Shown piece after piece: positions 8,100 through 16,297 of a DNA stretch of 47,543 nucleotides. The notes under the pieces were generated by a model. That model searched no databases, was not told the DNA's origin, and saw only the letters and a list, made by a program, of their open reading frames with translations. The position numbers and the translations under genes are program-made. How positions within the stretch are numbered: position 1 is the first letter of the stretch; every line of letters begins with the position of its first letter. Source of the stretch: a virus; IMG/VR virus record IMGVR_UViG_3300050034_000272, positions 1 to 47,543 of that record; one strand, 5' to 3'.

Positions 8100-8110
8100 A
8101 GAGCGAAAAT

Positions 8111-8464
8111 TTAGTCAAAATAATCTAATAAAATATCTTGGAGAATGTCTAATGCTTTAGCATAATTTAAAGCATCAGAAGCTGTGGTTGTATCATTCGC
8201 AATATTCTCATCAATAACATTTATCACATTTTGGACTGTTTCGTCGAATGAATTTACTAGATCTGTAAATGTTTTATCGGGATGAACTTCTGAATTTGAT
8301 TTCATTATAACTTTAATCAAAGCTTTATTAACATCTTCTGTGATTTGGGTGCTGTAATCTGCTTTAAATTCACATTCTCCACTATGTGTATTTCTTATGA
8401 AATCACCAAATTGCACACCTCTTCCAGCATGCTCTTTTCCAAATACATTAAATTCTTTTACCAT
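8111..8464 (-). CDS. Acidic helical protein of unknown function
   Basis: 117 residues from the ATG at 8464, which has GGAG 8 nt upstream; the in-frame GTG three codons earlier overlaps that site. The N-terminus contains a Gly-rich FGKEHAGRGVQFGDFIRNTH stretch and the rest is predicted helical and acidic (FTDLVNSFDETVQNVINVID). It follows the head morphogenesis gene and may be structural or a small chaperone. Not recognised. Confidence 0.5.
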   Translation of the reverse strand: MVKEFNVFGKEHAGRGVQFGDFIRNTHSGECEFKADYSTQITEDVNKALIKVIMKSNSEVHPDKTFTDLVNSFDETVQNVINVIDENIANDTTTASDALNYAKALDILQDILLDYFD

Positions 8465-8496
8465 ATAGATCACTCCTAACCTTCTTATTAAAAATT

Positions 8497-9432
8497 TTAA
8501 GTATTAGCACTTAACACATATGGTGCACTTTGGTAGCAGCGACATCCGAAATGAGGATCTTGGGGCCAATTGAAAATTGAGTAGGGCCCACCAGCTTCTA
8601 AATCCTCGCAATCAGGACAGACATCCGAATCGCCCTGAGAAACCCAGTCAGCTACTAAATCACTGACTATTGCTCCACCAGAGCCGATGACAAGACCGGC
8701 TGCAATTGCATTAAAGTAAGTTCCGTGTAACCCAATAAGTGATGCTTGACTGTACCCATACCAACCAAGTCCATCTTGACGTTGTTGTGTCTGGTTAAAT
8801 GCTACATTTACATAATCATAATCATTTTCTACTACCTTCTTCTTAGGTTTCTCCTTTGCTTTTGTGGATGGTGCTGGTTTCGTATGTAAATTATTGGTGA
8901 GTGCTTGTTGTCTTAATCCACTTTTGATTTTATAATTTAGATCATCACAAATATTCTTCCAGTCATCCGCCTGTTCATCTTGTAATATTGATAAATTGTC
9001 AGATAAGTCAGGTTTAATCTGTTTGATTGTTGGTGTTATTTTTTTGAGATTTGAATTCGCAATAGTTACGAAATCGTCTGTCATTGATTTATCAGTTGCA
9101 AGGATTATTGGTGTTCCTTGTTTGAGAAGTAATGCTGTTTGTTCATCAACTATAGCTAACTGTTTTGTAAGTGAACCTTCATTTTCTTTTATTCCTTTAA
9201 TTATGATGTCGTATATAGGCTGATTCAAATCAATTAATGCTTTTCTAAATGAAAGTTCAGTATCTGATGCTGTACCTTCACCCATCTTTGCATCAGGTTC
9301 AAAGGTTGGTGTATCTGTAGTGGATTTGTTACTTTGCAGCTGCTTTCTCGAAGATTTTCTTAACTTGTTTGCCGAGTCGTCCATCTTGGCTGCTATTTTT
9401 CTGAGCATTTGAGTTTTCAAAGTCATAATCAT
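8497..9432 (-). CDS. Phage head morphogenesis protein (Mu gpF / SPP1 gp7-like)
   Basis: 311 residues. The C-terminal region (VCPDCEDLEAGGPYSIF ... PHFGCRCY) is the metal-binding CxxC ... HxxCRC signature of the Mu F-like / SPP1 gp7-like minor head proteins encoded right after the portal. The N-terminal 200 residues are helical with a Lys-rich linker. The reading frame overlaps the portal end by about 100 nt; the start is one of two nearby ATGs (9432 or 9426) after GAGGTG. Such proteins are minor virion components involved in assembly or DNA delivery. Confidence 0.7.
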   Translation of the reverse strand: MIMTLKTQMLRKIAAKMDDSANKLRKSSRKQLQSNKSTTDTPTFEPDAKMGEGTASDTELSFRKALIDLNQPIYDIIIKGIKENEGSLTKQLAIVDEQTALLLKQGTPIILATDKSMTDDFVTIANSNLKKITPTIKQIKPDLSDNLSILQDEQADDWKNICDDLNYKIKSGLRQQALTNNLHTKPAPSTKAKEKPKKKVVENDYDYVNVAFNQTQQRQDGLGWYGYSQASLIGLHGTYFNAIAAGLVIGSGGAIVSDLVADWVSQGDSDVCPDCEDLEAGGPYSIFNWPQDPHFGCRCYQSAPYVLSANT

Positions 9433-11095
9433 CCACCACCTCTAAAATACCAGCACTAACTTCTTGTAACATATCAGCCATTTTCTCTGTTTGTGCATCG
9501 GCTGTGGCTTTGAAGTTTTTGTTCATGATGTCTGAACCTTCGAATGCTTGTTGTAGTGAAACCATGTTGTTAGGTATGTAATAAGTGTTAAGGCATGGCA
9601 TTGCTTTCATTTCGGGGGTTATTTCAATATTCAGTTCATCTGCAAAATGAGATATAACTTGGAGTGGTGTGATTGCAGACATGTTAAATAAATTCTGGAA
9701 ATTGTTGATTTCATCTTCTTTACTAGTGGAATCTGTTTCCATTTCTTGAAGTTTGAAACTGTAATCATCGAAGTTAAATCCAAATTCATCCCATATGATA
9801 TGTTTATTTATAAATGCTTCCCATACACGCTGTCTTGGTTTTATTGTTCCAACTTTGTAATTTATGGCTGCTTCAGGTGCTATATTCCCACCAAGGCCTC
9901 CTACTTGAACAATTCCTACACGGTATGGATCCATCTCATGGGCAACTATTATTTCGTCACGGTTATCCATCCTGTATAATCTGAAACTTGATTCTTTCAC
10001 ATCAGCTGCAAGTTTTTCAAATGTAACCTGTACAGGTGCTGTATCTGCATCCCCACTTGGAATCGCAACAACCATGCTGGATTGTGGATTTCCAATAATA
10101 TTTTTTAATTGTTTTTCCAGTCCCATCTGTAATTCAGATTGACCGGTTCCTTCGCCTTGTTCATCTTTAACTTCATTATCTTCAAAGTTTCCAGTGACAA
10201 AGATAGCATATGAGGGTATTCCAAAGTTTCTAAAGAATGCTACGTTGTAGTCAACTGCTGCCTGGTCACCTATAATGGTTCTAATGGCTGGTATGTGTGG
10301 TGGCATTCCATAATAAGTTGTGAAACTAGAATAATCTGTGTTATATATAACTTCATTGGCTCTGATTGAAGCGTTTAATTCTCCTAATTCGTATTCTTCG
10401 CCTGTATTCATATCCACATCATTCTGATATCCAATCATTTTAAACCATCGACGGTCAAAACCCCACCATGACTGCATGAATTTATTCTTTTCTTTATGGA
10501 TACGGAATGTTTGACTTGGAAGTTGATTCAAACGTTGCGGTAACCCTTGAGCCAAACCTCCTGTTCTGATTAGTTCAACTATACCCCAACCGACCTGTTC
10601 ATAATCTTGTTGAGCGTTTGATAACATATTTTCAAACGTAGGAGAACTGGCATTAAAGAAAGCTAATAATGTATCGAAATGATCTTGATTTGGATCTTCA
10701 CCTATAGGTTCTAATGTGAAACCTAATCCTGCAACATCTGTGGCTTTTTTACGGCAACAAACATTATGATATGTGTTTACTGTTCCGAGATTTGCTAATA
10801 CTCTGGGGTTAAAAGGAGGTGTCATTAAATTGTAAAGACCATATGTAGTGATGGCACTCATTTCTGTTAATCCTTTAGAAGGTTCTTGTGTCGAATCTGC
10901 AGATCCTTTTAGTGCCATTTGTCTTTCTTTTTTAGTTGGCAGATCCTTGATTTTATACTTCTTACTAAACACATCTTCAACATCTTCAGGTTTATCATGA
11001 GGTTCAAGTTGATATTCTTTTAAAACATCAGCTGTCACTACCCTACCATTGCTCGTCCCAAATGCGAAAGGCATGCGTTTTCGATTGTTAGCCAT
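9329..11095 (-). CDS. Portal protein
   Basis: 588 residues. It follows the large terminase by 6 nt and precedes the head morphogenesis gene, the usual portal position. Features match PBSX/HK97-type portals: a conserved-looking RVLANLGTVNTYHNVCCRKKA region near residue 100, VIYNTDYSSFTTYYGMP near 250 and a glycine-rich GLGGNIAPEAAINYKVG stretch near 400, followed by a helical C-terminus. It forms the dodecameric vertex through which DNA is packaged. AGGAG at the terminase end serves as ribosome-binding site. Confidence 0.8.
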   Translation of the reverse strand: MANNRKRMPFAFGTSNGRVVTADVLKEYQLEPHDKPEDVEDVFSKKYKIKDLPTKKERQMALKGSADSTQEPSKGLTEMSAITTYGLYNLMTPPFNPRVLANLGTVNTYHNVCCRKKATDVAGLGFTLEPIGEDPNQDHFDTLLAFFNASSPTFENMLSNAQQDYEQVGWGIVELIRTGGLAQGLPQRLNQLPSQTFRIHKEKNKFMQSWWGFDRRWFKMIGYQNDVDMNTGEEYELGELNASIRANEVIYNTDYSSFTTYYGMPPHIPAIRTIIGDQAAVDYNVAFFRNFGIPSYAIFVTGNFEDNEVKDEQGEGTGQSELQMGLEKQLKNIIGNPQSSMVVAIPSGDADTAPVQVTFEKLAADVKESSFRLYRMDNRDEIIVAHEMDPYRVGIVQVGGLGGNIAPEAAINYKVGTIKPRQRVWEAFINKHIIWDEFGFNFDDYSFKLQEMETDSTSKEDEINNFQNLFNMSAITPLQVISHFADELNIEITPEMKAMPCLNTYYIPNNMVSLQQAFEGSDIMNKNFKATADAQTEKMADMLQEVSAGILEVVDDYDFENSNAQKNSSQDGRLGKQVKKIFEKAAAK

Positions 11096-11101
11096 AACTA
11101 T

Positions 11102-12601
11102 TTATCTCCTCATATAGACTTTGGCTTTCCGTTTACGTTTCCAGTAACGAGCCGCAGCTGTCATCGTATCTGTAATGTTATCTTCACCGCCATCTTCACC
11201 GGTGAAATTGATTAATTCAATAATACACTTTTCAATATCTTCTTTTGACATCATATCGGTGTCAAATTGGATACATTGAGTTTCAGCCATAACCTCTAAA
11301 TCAAAAGCACGGTCTAATTTACTTGCAGTGACTTTGTCACGTGTTATTTTAAACCATTTAAATTCAGGTTCTGATTTGAAACGTTGAATTAAAAGTTTAG
11401 ATCCACTGCCTGGTTCCTGTTCAATAATTGAAGGAATGTCGCGGCCATCATTAAGAGTCGTATTTTTATATGTACTCAGGACCTGTTGGGCCGTATATTT
11501 GCCATGGACTAAATGTCTGAAAACTAATTTATCATCATAAAAACCATTCCTGAGACCTGCTGTAGCATCACCTTCATCTCCAGATGCTGCAAAATCCCAG
11601 TTACGAATCTCATTTAAAGATTCAGGTAAGTGTAATTTATTTGTAAAAAGATAATCGTGTAAATCATTATTTTCATCATAAAACCATTCACGTTTGAAGA
11701 TTGTTCCTTCACGATCTTGAGGATCTTGTTGATGGATAGCATTAAATTTATAACTTCCAATATCCTTTTTGATTTGGAGTAACTCTTTTTTGCCGCGTTT
11801 TTCTGGCCATAAAGGTTCACCAATTTCTCGGCCTAATATATCATTTTCTTCAGCTAATTCAGGTAATCGTAAATAAACCCATACATGGCCTAATTTCTCT
11901 CCCCGTCTTAATCTTGGAAGTGCCTCTTCAGCTGATATCCATTCACGTTTCTTTAAAATAATTCCTATCAAATCATTTTTATCTAAACGTTGCTGTAAAA
12001 TAATTGTAATTGCATTTTGTCCTGTGAATGGATCTTTCTCTTTTCTTGTAGAAATTGTTGTATCAAAGAGGTCAATCATCTTCTCTTGGATACGTGGACT
12101 TCTAGCCTCTTCTACGTTCTTTGAGGGGTCATCGACAATTATAACGTTTGCCCCACGGCCTAAGATTGAACCACTAGCACCTGAACAGAAGTATTCGCCT
12201 GTGTTATTAGCTACTTTGAACCAATGTTTGGCTTTAGTATCTTGACTTAACTTTGGTTTTTCAGGGAATAAATGTCCAAATTCATCCAGGTTATCTTTTG
12301 CCTTACTTCCAAACCCACTTGCAAGGGAATCGTTATAAGACACATGTATAATTTTTGCATAAGGTCTAGATCCAAGAACATAAGCAGGAAATATCTCAGA
12401 TACTTCCATGGACTTACCAAGTCTAGGAGACAATGCACATGCAAAGTTTTCTAATTGACCATTCAATGCAAAATGTAAAAATTCAATAATAAGATTTAAA
12501 TGAGGGACTGGTTGCCAAGCACCATTTGATGATATTATGCTAAAGTCCCATAGATCCATCGGAGCTTCATTCTTTGTTTCTCCGATCGACATAATATTCA
12601 T
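11102..12601 (-). CDS. terL: Terminase large subunit
   Basis: 499 residues. The ATPase domain has a Walker A variant SPRLGKS near residue 59 and Walker B VIIVDDP near 153. The C-terminal nuclease domain shows IRNWDFAASGDEGD, IEQEPGSGSK and a late DNITDTMTAA segment with acidic residues in the positions expected of the RNase H-like nuclease. Length is normal. The start overlaps the small terminase by 35 nt, with AAGGAAGG 6 nt before ATG 12601. It packages DNA into the prohead and cuts concatemers. Confidence 0.88.
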   Translation of the reverse strand: MNIMSIGETKNEAPMDLWDFSIISSNGAWQPVPHLNLIIEFLHFALNGQLENFACALSPRLGKSMEVSEIFPAYVLGSRPYAKIIHVSYNDSLASGFGSKAKDNLDEFGHLFPEKPKLSQDTKAKHWFKVANNTGEYFCSGASGSILGRGANVIIVDDPSKNVEEARSPRIQEKMIDLFDTTISTRKEKDPFTGQNAITIILQQRLDKNDLIGIILKKREWISAEEALPRLRRGEKLGHVWVYLRLPELAEENDILGREIGEPLWPEKRGKKELLQIKKDIGSYKFNAIHQQDPQDREGTIFKREWFYDENNDLHDYLFTNKLHLPESLNEIRNWDFAASGDEGDATAGLRNGFYDDKLVFRHLVHGKYTAQQVLSTYKNTTLNDGRDIPSIIEQEPGSGSKLLIQRFKSEPEFKWFKITRDKVTASKLDRAFDLEVMAETQCIQFDTDMMSKEDIEKCIIELINFTGEDGGEDNITDTMTAAARYWKRKRKAKVYMRR

Positions 12602-13181
12602 CCATTGCCTTCCTTTTAGCAGCGATGTAATCTGGGTCGCTTAATAATGATTCATTGTATTCAACATTAGCTTCAACTTTTGAAATTTCAGAAGGTTCAC
12701 CTTTAGCTGTAAGACTCACTTTTTGAGCAGATTCAAGTCCTTTACCTACATTCATAAGAAGATATGCTGCATTTCTAGGAGTTCCTAATACTGGAGTCCC
12801 ATCTTTTAAAGAATATAATTCAACTTTACCCTCAATAATCTTATCTAATTCGTTATCCAATGCTCGCCTTAATTTATTTGCTGTCTTATTAAATTTGAAG
12901 GCTTCTACGACAATTTCTTCTGCCTCACTTTCACTTAACTTTTCACTACGCTTTTTTTGTGCAACTTTTCGGTCAACTTGTAATTTGTAATCTTTACGTT
13001 TTTCTTTCCAATTCCAATTTCTAGCATGTTGCTTTAATGACCCATAGCTCACATTATAATATTCCGCTGAACCTTTAAGAGTTGGGTCTTCTTTCACACC
13101 ATCTTCATTACGATATCCGTGTATCATTTCGTCTTCTATGATGTCTAAGATTTCTGGAGAAAGGAATTTCTTTGTTGTCAT
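12567..13181 (-). CDS. terS: Terminase small subunit
   Basis: 204 residues. The N-terminal half has a helix-turn-helix-like stretch (TLKGSAEYYNVSYGSLKQHA followed by WNWKEKR), as in small terminases that recognise the packaging site. The middle is a basic coiled coil for oligomerisation, and the C-terminal tail overlaps the large subunit. It is the first gene of the packaging operon; a TATA-like box and a 15-bp direct repeat lie just upstream and could be its promoter and operator or pac site. Confidence 0.75.
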   Translation of the reverse strand: MTTKKFLSPEILDIIEDEMIHGYRNEDGVKEDPTLKGSAEYYNVSYGSLKQHARNWNWKEKRKDYKLQVDRKVAQKKRSEKLSESEAEEIVVEAFKFNKTANKLRRALDNELDKIIEGKVELYSLKDGTPVLGTPRNAAYLLMNVGKGLESAQKVSLTAKGEPSEISKVEANVEYNESLLSDPDYIAAKRKAMDEYYVDRRNKE

Positions 13182-13195
13182 TGTCGATCACTTTT

Positions 13196-13230
13196 AAAGT
13201 TAGTTAGTTAAAAAAAAAGTTAGTTAGTTA
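13196..13230. repeat. Direct repeat at the terminase operon promoter
   Basis: Two identical copies of AAAGTTAGTTAGTTA (13196-13210 and 13216-13230) spaced 20 bp apart. Each contains three GTTA-type 4-bp steps, and an A-tract joins them. They lie between a TATA-like box (TTATAAAT, 13243-13250) and the small terminase start, around the expected transcription start. Confidence 0.6.
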
Positions 13231-13242
13231 TGATAAAATAAA

Positions 13243-13250
13243 ATTTATAA
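13243..13250 (-). promoter_or_regulatory. TATA-like box of the packaging operon
   Basis: TTATAAAT on the minus strand, about 65 nt upstream of the small terminase ATG and just after the stop of the ferritin-like gene. A start 25 nt downstream would fall inside the AAAGTTAGTTAGTTA direct repeat. Confidence 0.4.
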
Positions 13251-13254
13251 TAAT

Positions 13255-13590
13255 TTATCCTTTGATTTTACTGAGAATATCTTTAACATTATAATGAGTT
13301 TCTTCTTCACTTTTAGGGGACAATAGGTTTTCGTCTTCATCTTGACCTTCATCCATTGCATCTGCTTGGTCGGGGTCGAGTTGTAAAAGTAAAGTTTGGA
13401 ATTGAGATACGTGTACTTTCTCTTCTTGAATCACATCATTGAAAATAGCTTGTAAATCTTTGTTATTTGTACTTCCAGATAATTGTTCATAAAAATTAAT
13501 TGCATCAAATTCAGCACTTATTGCGAATCTTAATCTTTCAAGATCACAGTTTGGATTTTCTTGTAGATTTATTGGTCTTTTTGCAAACAT
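13255..13590 (-). CDS. Ferritin-like / rubrerythrin-like helical protein
   Basis: 111 residues. FAISAEFDAINFYEQLSGST and FNDVIQEEKVHVSQFQTLLL give the paired E...Y..L and EExxH helices of ferritin-like di-iron proteins, particularly the short encapsulin-associated type that works as a dimer. The C-terminal 35 residues are acidic and disordered. It overlaps the upstream HExxH protein by 22 nt and lies just before the terminase genes. It could store iron or protect against oxidation in this anaerobic host, or be recruited into capsids; both roles are inference. Confidence 0.65.
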   Translation of the reverse strand: MFAKRPINLQENPNCDLERLRFAISAEFDAINFYEQLSGSTNNKDLQAIFNDVIQEEKVHVSQFQTLLLQLDPDQADAMDEGQDEDENLLSPKSEEETHYNVKDILSKIKG

Positions 13591-13982
13591 TTAGAATCCT
13601 CACAAATTTCATCATAATAAAAATTAGTTATTTCTTTAGTAAACCATCCAATAAGCCATGCTAATCGTTCTTCGTTATCATCACAATCTTCAATATTTAA
13701 TTTAAAATTTTCAGGTTCAAATACACGAATATAATTTAAAGCACAATGAACAGCCTCATGACTAATTATGCCTGCTCTAAAGTTATCATCGTCTCTAAAT
13801 TGAATTAATCCAATAGAACCCTTTTGAATTTGATCATCTTCTATGATCACATGACTTGGTGAAACCATGGCTAAAGTTGAAGGATGTGATGTTTTGTCAA
13901 CACAATCTTCTATCATTTCAACAACATTAATATCAAAATAATAATCAGGATTTGGTGTTTCTATTCTACCCCTTAAAATCAA
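13569..13982 (-). CDS. HExxH metalloprotease-like protein
   Basis: 137 residues. It carries GIISHEAVHCALNYIR near residue 75 and, about 28 residues later, DDNEERLAWLIGWF. The HEAVH motif with a downstream EExxAW helix is the zincin arrangement (two His from HExxH, third ligand Glu), as in small phage ImmA/IrrE-like or SprT-like proteins. No HTH is attached. It ends with a Cys pair. It overlaps the ferritin-like gene. Substrate unknown. Confidence 0.6.
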   Translation of the reverse strand: MILRGRIETPNPDYYFDINVVEMIEDCVDKTSHPSTLAMVSPSHVIIEDDQIQKGSIGLIQFRDDDNFRAGIISHEAVHCALNYIRVFEPENFKLNIEDCDDNEERLAWLIGWFTKEITNFYYDEICEDSKCLQKDQ

Positions 13983-13994
13983 TGTTTTAACTCC

Positions 13995-14213
13995 TTATGG
14001 TCCTGATTTTGCAACACCTTTCGGACAATTACAAACTAATTTTTTAAGTTGATTCCAATCATAACTGCCTGCAACTTCTTGTCTATGTTCATTTATGAAT
14101 ACAGATCCACATTTTGGACATTTCATAATGACATTGGGAATTTCTTCATTGACAATTTTTAGTTCCTTGTAATCACATTCATTGCAGGTGATATTTGTTA
14201 CAAATTTTGACAT
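13995..14213 (-). CDS. Zinc-ribbon protein
   Basis: 72 residues with CNECDY near residue 10 and CPKCGSVF near 32 forming a zinc ribbon, plus a further CNC near the C-terminus. It ends 12 nt before the HExxH gene and starts 5 nt after a newly noted 39-residue ORF. No catalytic motif; probably an adaptor or nucleic-acid binding protein. Confidence 0.5.
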   Translation of the reverse strand: MSKFVTNITCNECDYKELKIVNEEIPNVIMKCPKCGSVFINEHRQEVAGSYDWNQLKKLVCNCPKGVAKSGP

Positions 14214-14218
14214 GGGTT

Positions 14219-14338
14219 TCAGCTTCTCTTAAATTTAGTTTTGAGATATGTTAATGTGATTTTACATTCTATGATGGTTGGAGCGGGTTCGTTAATGAAC
14301 CAAGAATGAGTTTTATAAGGGTTGAAAATTGTACTCAT
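14219..14338 (-). CDS. 39-residue hypothetical protein
   Basis: The ATG at 14338 overlaps the stop of the upstream gene (ATGA), and AGGGTGG lies just before. The peptide starts MSTIFNPYKTHSWFINEP and ends basic (TKFKRS). Its first part covers an inverted repeat GGTTCGTTAATGAACC. The stop is just before the zinc-ribbon gene. Unknown function; the coupling argues that it is real. Confidence 0.4.
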   Translation of the reverse strand: MSTIFNPYKTHSWFINEPAPTIIECKITLTYLKTKFKRS

Positions 14339-14583
14339 AATTCGGCCACCCTATTAATATCATCTTTTGGTTGATAGTGACTTCTTTTTTTAAGTATTGA
14401 ATCCTCTTTTAATGCTCCTATTTTATGTAAGTCATGTCCACAGAAACATACCATAGTGTACGGTTTTCCATGTATTTTAGTATCATATTTTTCTTTATCT
14501 TCTAAAGCATCCTTACCGTGTAGATCAACTGTATATGTACGGGGACAATGATGACATTCAAGTTCAATAAACAAGTTTTTCAC
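14335..14583 (-). CDS. Small CHHC/CFCGH zinc-binding protein
   Basis: 82 residues. ELECHHCPRTY and MVCFCGHDLH provide two cysteine/histidine pairs consistent with one zinc ribbon. The C-terminal 25 residues are charged. It begins 5 nt after the upstream membrane protein. Function unknown. Confidence 0.5.
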   Translation of the reverse strand: MKNLFIELECHHCPRTYTVDLHGKDALEDKEKYDTKIHGKPYTMVCFCGHDLHKIGALKEDSILKKRSHYQPKDDINRVAEL

Positions 14584-14588
14584 CTTCG

Positions 14589-14870
14589 TTACAAATGAAA
14601 AATAGCTATTACATTTATTAATCCTTCTATTGCAAAAGGTAAGCTAAGACATAACCCAATAATTGCCAGATATGTAGTTCTATCAAATCTACTTGTTTCC
14701 GTTAATTTTTCTGTAACTGAATCTTCTGTTGTATCAGCTGTAGTCATCTTACCAAATTCAAGTTCCTGCCTCTGGTCTTCTTTCATCCTTCCAATCTTTT
14801 CTTCCTGGATTAATTTCAGATTATTTATTTCTGATTTATATATCCTGTCAAGGATCTCCTTATCTTTCAT
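14589..14870 (-). CDS. Charged protein with C-terminal membrane segment
   Basis: 93 residues. Residues 1-60 are highly charged and helical (EILDRIYKSEINNLKLIQEE), and residues 66-93 form one hydrophobic segment (LAIIGLCLSLPFAIEGLINV). GGTGAT lies before the ATG, at the end of the preceding 31-residue gene. Together with the next three genes it makes a membrane-protein cassette that might act in lysis, exclusion or membrane anchoring. Confidence 0.45.
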   Translation of the reverse strand: MKDKEILDRIYKSEINNLKLIQEEKIGRMKEDQRQELEFGKMTTADTTEDSVTEKLTETSRFDRTTYLAIIGLCLSLPFAIEGLINVIAIFHL

Positions 14871-14876
14871 AAATAA

Positions 14877-14972
14877 TCACCAGGCAGGTTGTTCTAACCA
14901 ATGTAAAATGTAAATAATTGCAGCTATAAAACAGATAAGAGTGAATGTCATGAATAATTGGATATGGGCCAT
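14877..14972 (-). CDS. 31-residue membrane peptide
   Basis: The ATG at 14972 is 1 nt after the upstream stop codon, and the ORF ends just before the next start. Almost the whole peptide is one transmembrane helix (LFMTFTLICFIAAIIYILH) followed by WLEQPAW. No independent ribosome-binding site is visible; translation would be coupled. Confidence 0.4.
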   Translation of the reverse strand: MAHIQLFMTFTLICFIAAIIYILHWLEQPAW

Positions 14973-14973
14973 T

Positions 14974-15483
14974 TTAGATCGTTATTTTAAATAGTGTAAC
15001 AATAAGTGCCATTATAACAACTGCGAAAGCAAAGGCATCTATCCATGTTTGGTATCTATTGTAGAACATATTAAGAGCGTTTTCTTGTTTAACTATCTTC
15101 TTTTCAACATTTTCTTCGCCCTTCTCCAAACCTTCCATATATCCTTTAAATTTCATTACTATATCTCGTGTTTCATAAACCATTGCAAATATTGTTTCTT
15201 CTTTTGTTTCTTTATATTCTGCTAAGGTTTCCATTGTAGATATACGGTCTAAAGCATTTTGTATCTGTTTTTTACGTTCACCATTATCTTTAAGCTTAAT
15301 ACCTAATGTATCAAATATTAAAGTATTATCATCTTTTACCTTTGTTTCAAGCGTTGTTAATCGTTTATTACGCTCTTTTCCCTGTTCACATAAATCTTCA
15401 AGTAGTGATTCATGTTCGTGTATAAGAACTGTTGTATGCGTATCAATAACGGCACTGTCTGTTTTTATAGATTTAGGTTCCAT
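14974..15483 (-). CDS. Coiled-coil protein with C-terminal membrane anchor
   Basis: 169 residues. Residues about 20-140 are coiled-coil heptads rich in Glu/Lys (for example ERNKRLTTLETKVKDDN). Residues 146-167 are one transmembrane helix (AFAFAVVIMALIVTLF). This layout resembles XhlA-like phage proteins associated with lysis cassettes, but membrane tethers of other kinds look the same. The gene lies between a holin-like gene and two other membrane peptides. Confidence 0.5.
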   Translation of the reverse strand: MEPKSIKTDSAVIDTHTTVLIHEHESLLEDLCEQGKERNKRLTTLETKVKDDNTLIFDTLGIKLKDNGERKKQIQNALDRISTMETLAEYKETKEETIFAMVYETRDIVMKFKGYMEGLEKGEENVEKKIVKQENALNMFYNRYQTWIDAFAFAVVIMALIVTLFKITI

Positions 15484-15512
15484 TGTTTCAAATCCTTAAA
15501 TGAAAAATGGAA

Positions 15513-15842
15513 TTATGGTTTGACGGCGTTCTTTTCAGCTTCTTCTTGTTCCTTTTGAACCTGTTCAATATACAGTGCTTGAGCCTGAGCTTGTGTTACT
15601 GCAAATGTTGTCTGTGTATTTAACCAAGTGATAACTGATTCGATTAAAGGTACTGCTCTTGTTGCTATTCCTAACCCTGCGATGATAGTTGCAGCATATG
15701 TTAATGGGATAATGTTTGCGTATGTAGCATATGCTGTATTGGCAGCACCTATGAGTAAAACTATATCTACTAACCCTTCTGTAACTTGTTTTTTATTTGG
15801 TAATGAAACTACTCCTGCTTCATCTTTTAAAATTTTCATCAT
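15513..15842 (-). CDS. Holin-like small membrane protein
   Basis: 109 residues. It has two hydrophobic segments near residues 22-66 (VDIVLLIGAANTAYATYANI, then a Pro-Leu turn and ATIIAGLGIA) and a Gln/Glu-rich charged C-terminal tail. GGAGG lies before the ATG. A hairpin of two membrane segments plus charged tail is holin-like, and the neighbour with coiled coil and anchor supports a membrane-lesion cassette. The lysin gene is far away (31481), so other roles are possible. Confidence 0.4.
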   Translation of the reverse strand: MMKILKDEAGVVSLPNKKQVTEGLVDIVLLIGAANTAYATYANIIPLTYAATIIAGLGIATRAVPLIESVITWLNTQTTFAVTQAQAQALYIEQVQKEQEEAEKNAVKP

Positions 15843-15904
15843 TGTAAAAAATCCTCCTTTTGTACTGTCTGTAAAAACCCGCCTTCCGAATTGGGTTGTA
15901 AAAA

Positions 15905-16027
15905 TTAACCCTTTATTTCCTTTAAAAATTCCTTAGCTTTATGATAATCGCACGTATCATAAATATAATGAGCATATTTACAGTTTTCACAGATTTTAAC
16001 TATGAGTGTGGCATCTTCAATATTCAT
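15905..16027 (-). CDS. 40-residue CxxC...CDYH zinc-binding peptide
   Basis: The ATG at 16027 overlaps the end of the preceding small gene. The peptide holds KICENCKYAHYI and YDTCDYH, giving three Cys and one His in a ribbon-like spacing, then a short Lys/Glu helix. Stop at 15905. Function unknown. Confidence 0.45.
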   Translation of the reverse strand: MNIEDATLIVKICENCKYAHYIYDTCDYHKAKEFLKEIKG

Positions 16028-16145
16028 AAGTATCACAATTTTTATTTTCACATGTGTACTCTTTTGTAAACACGTTTTGAGTCATAAATACCCTACAAAC
16101 TGGACATCTTCTGCCTTTATGTTTCTGATTTGTGAATCCTTTCAA
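16017..16145 (-). CDS. 42-residue zinc-ribbon peptide with TTG start
   Basis: From the TTG at 16145, with GGTG 6 nt upstream, the frame encodes a basic start (KGFTNQKHKGRRCPVC) and a second pair (TCENKNC). Four well spaced cysteines make chance unlikely. It overlaps the next gene by 11 nt. No AUG precedes the cysteine cluster, so the start is inferred from the ribosome-binding site. Confidence 0.45.
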   Translation of the reverse strand: MKGFTNQKHKGRRCPVCRVFMTQNVFTKEYTCENKNCDTYEY

Positions 16146-16297
16146 TGAAATCACCAAAAGTAATACTCAAAATTGAAATATACAGCTGTAAACATTTCCA
16201 TCCAAAGCTTCTCAGAGCTTGGATAGTTAACTTAGTAATACTTTTTGTAAAAATAATTAAAAATAAAAAGTCGTGTAGAAGTGTAGAAATATGTTCT

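Noticed and set aside
14281-14296. GGTTCGTTAATGAACC as a fourth ACTTCGTTA hairpin
   Set aside because: The stem sequence differs and it lies inside a probable coding ORF rather than after a stop codon.
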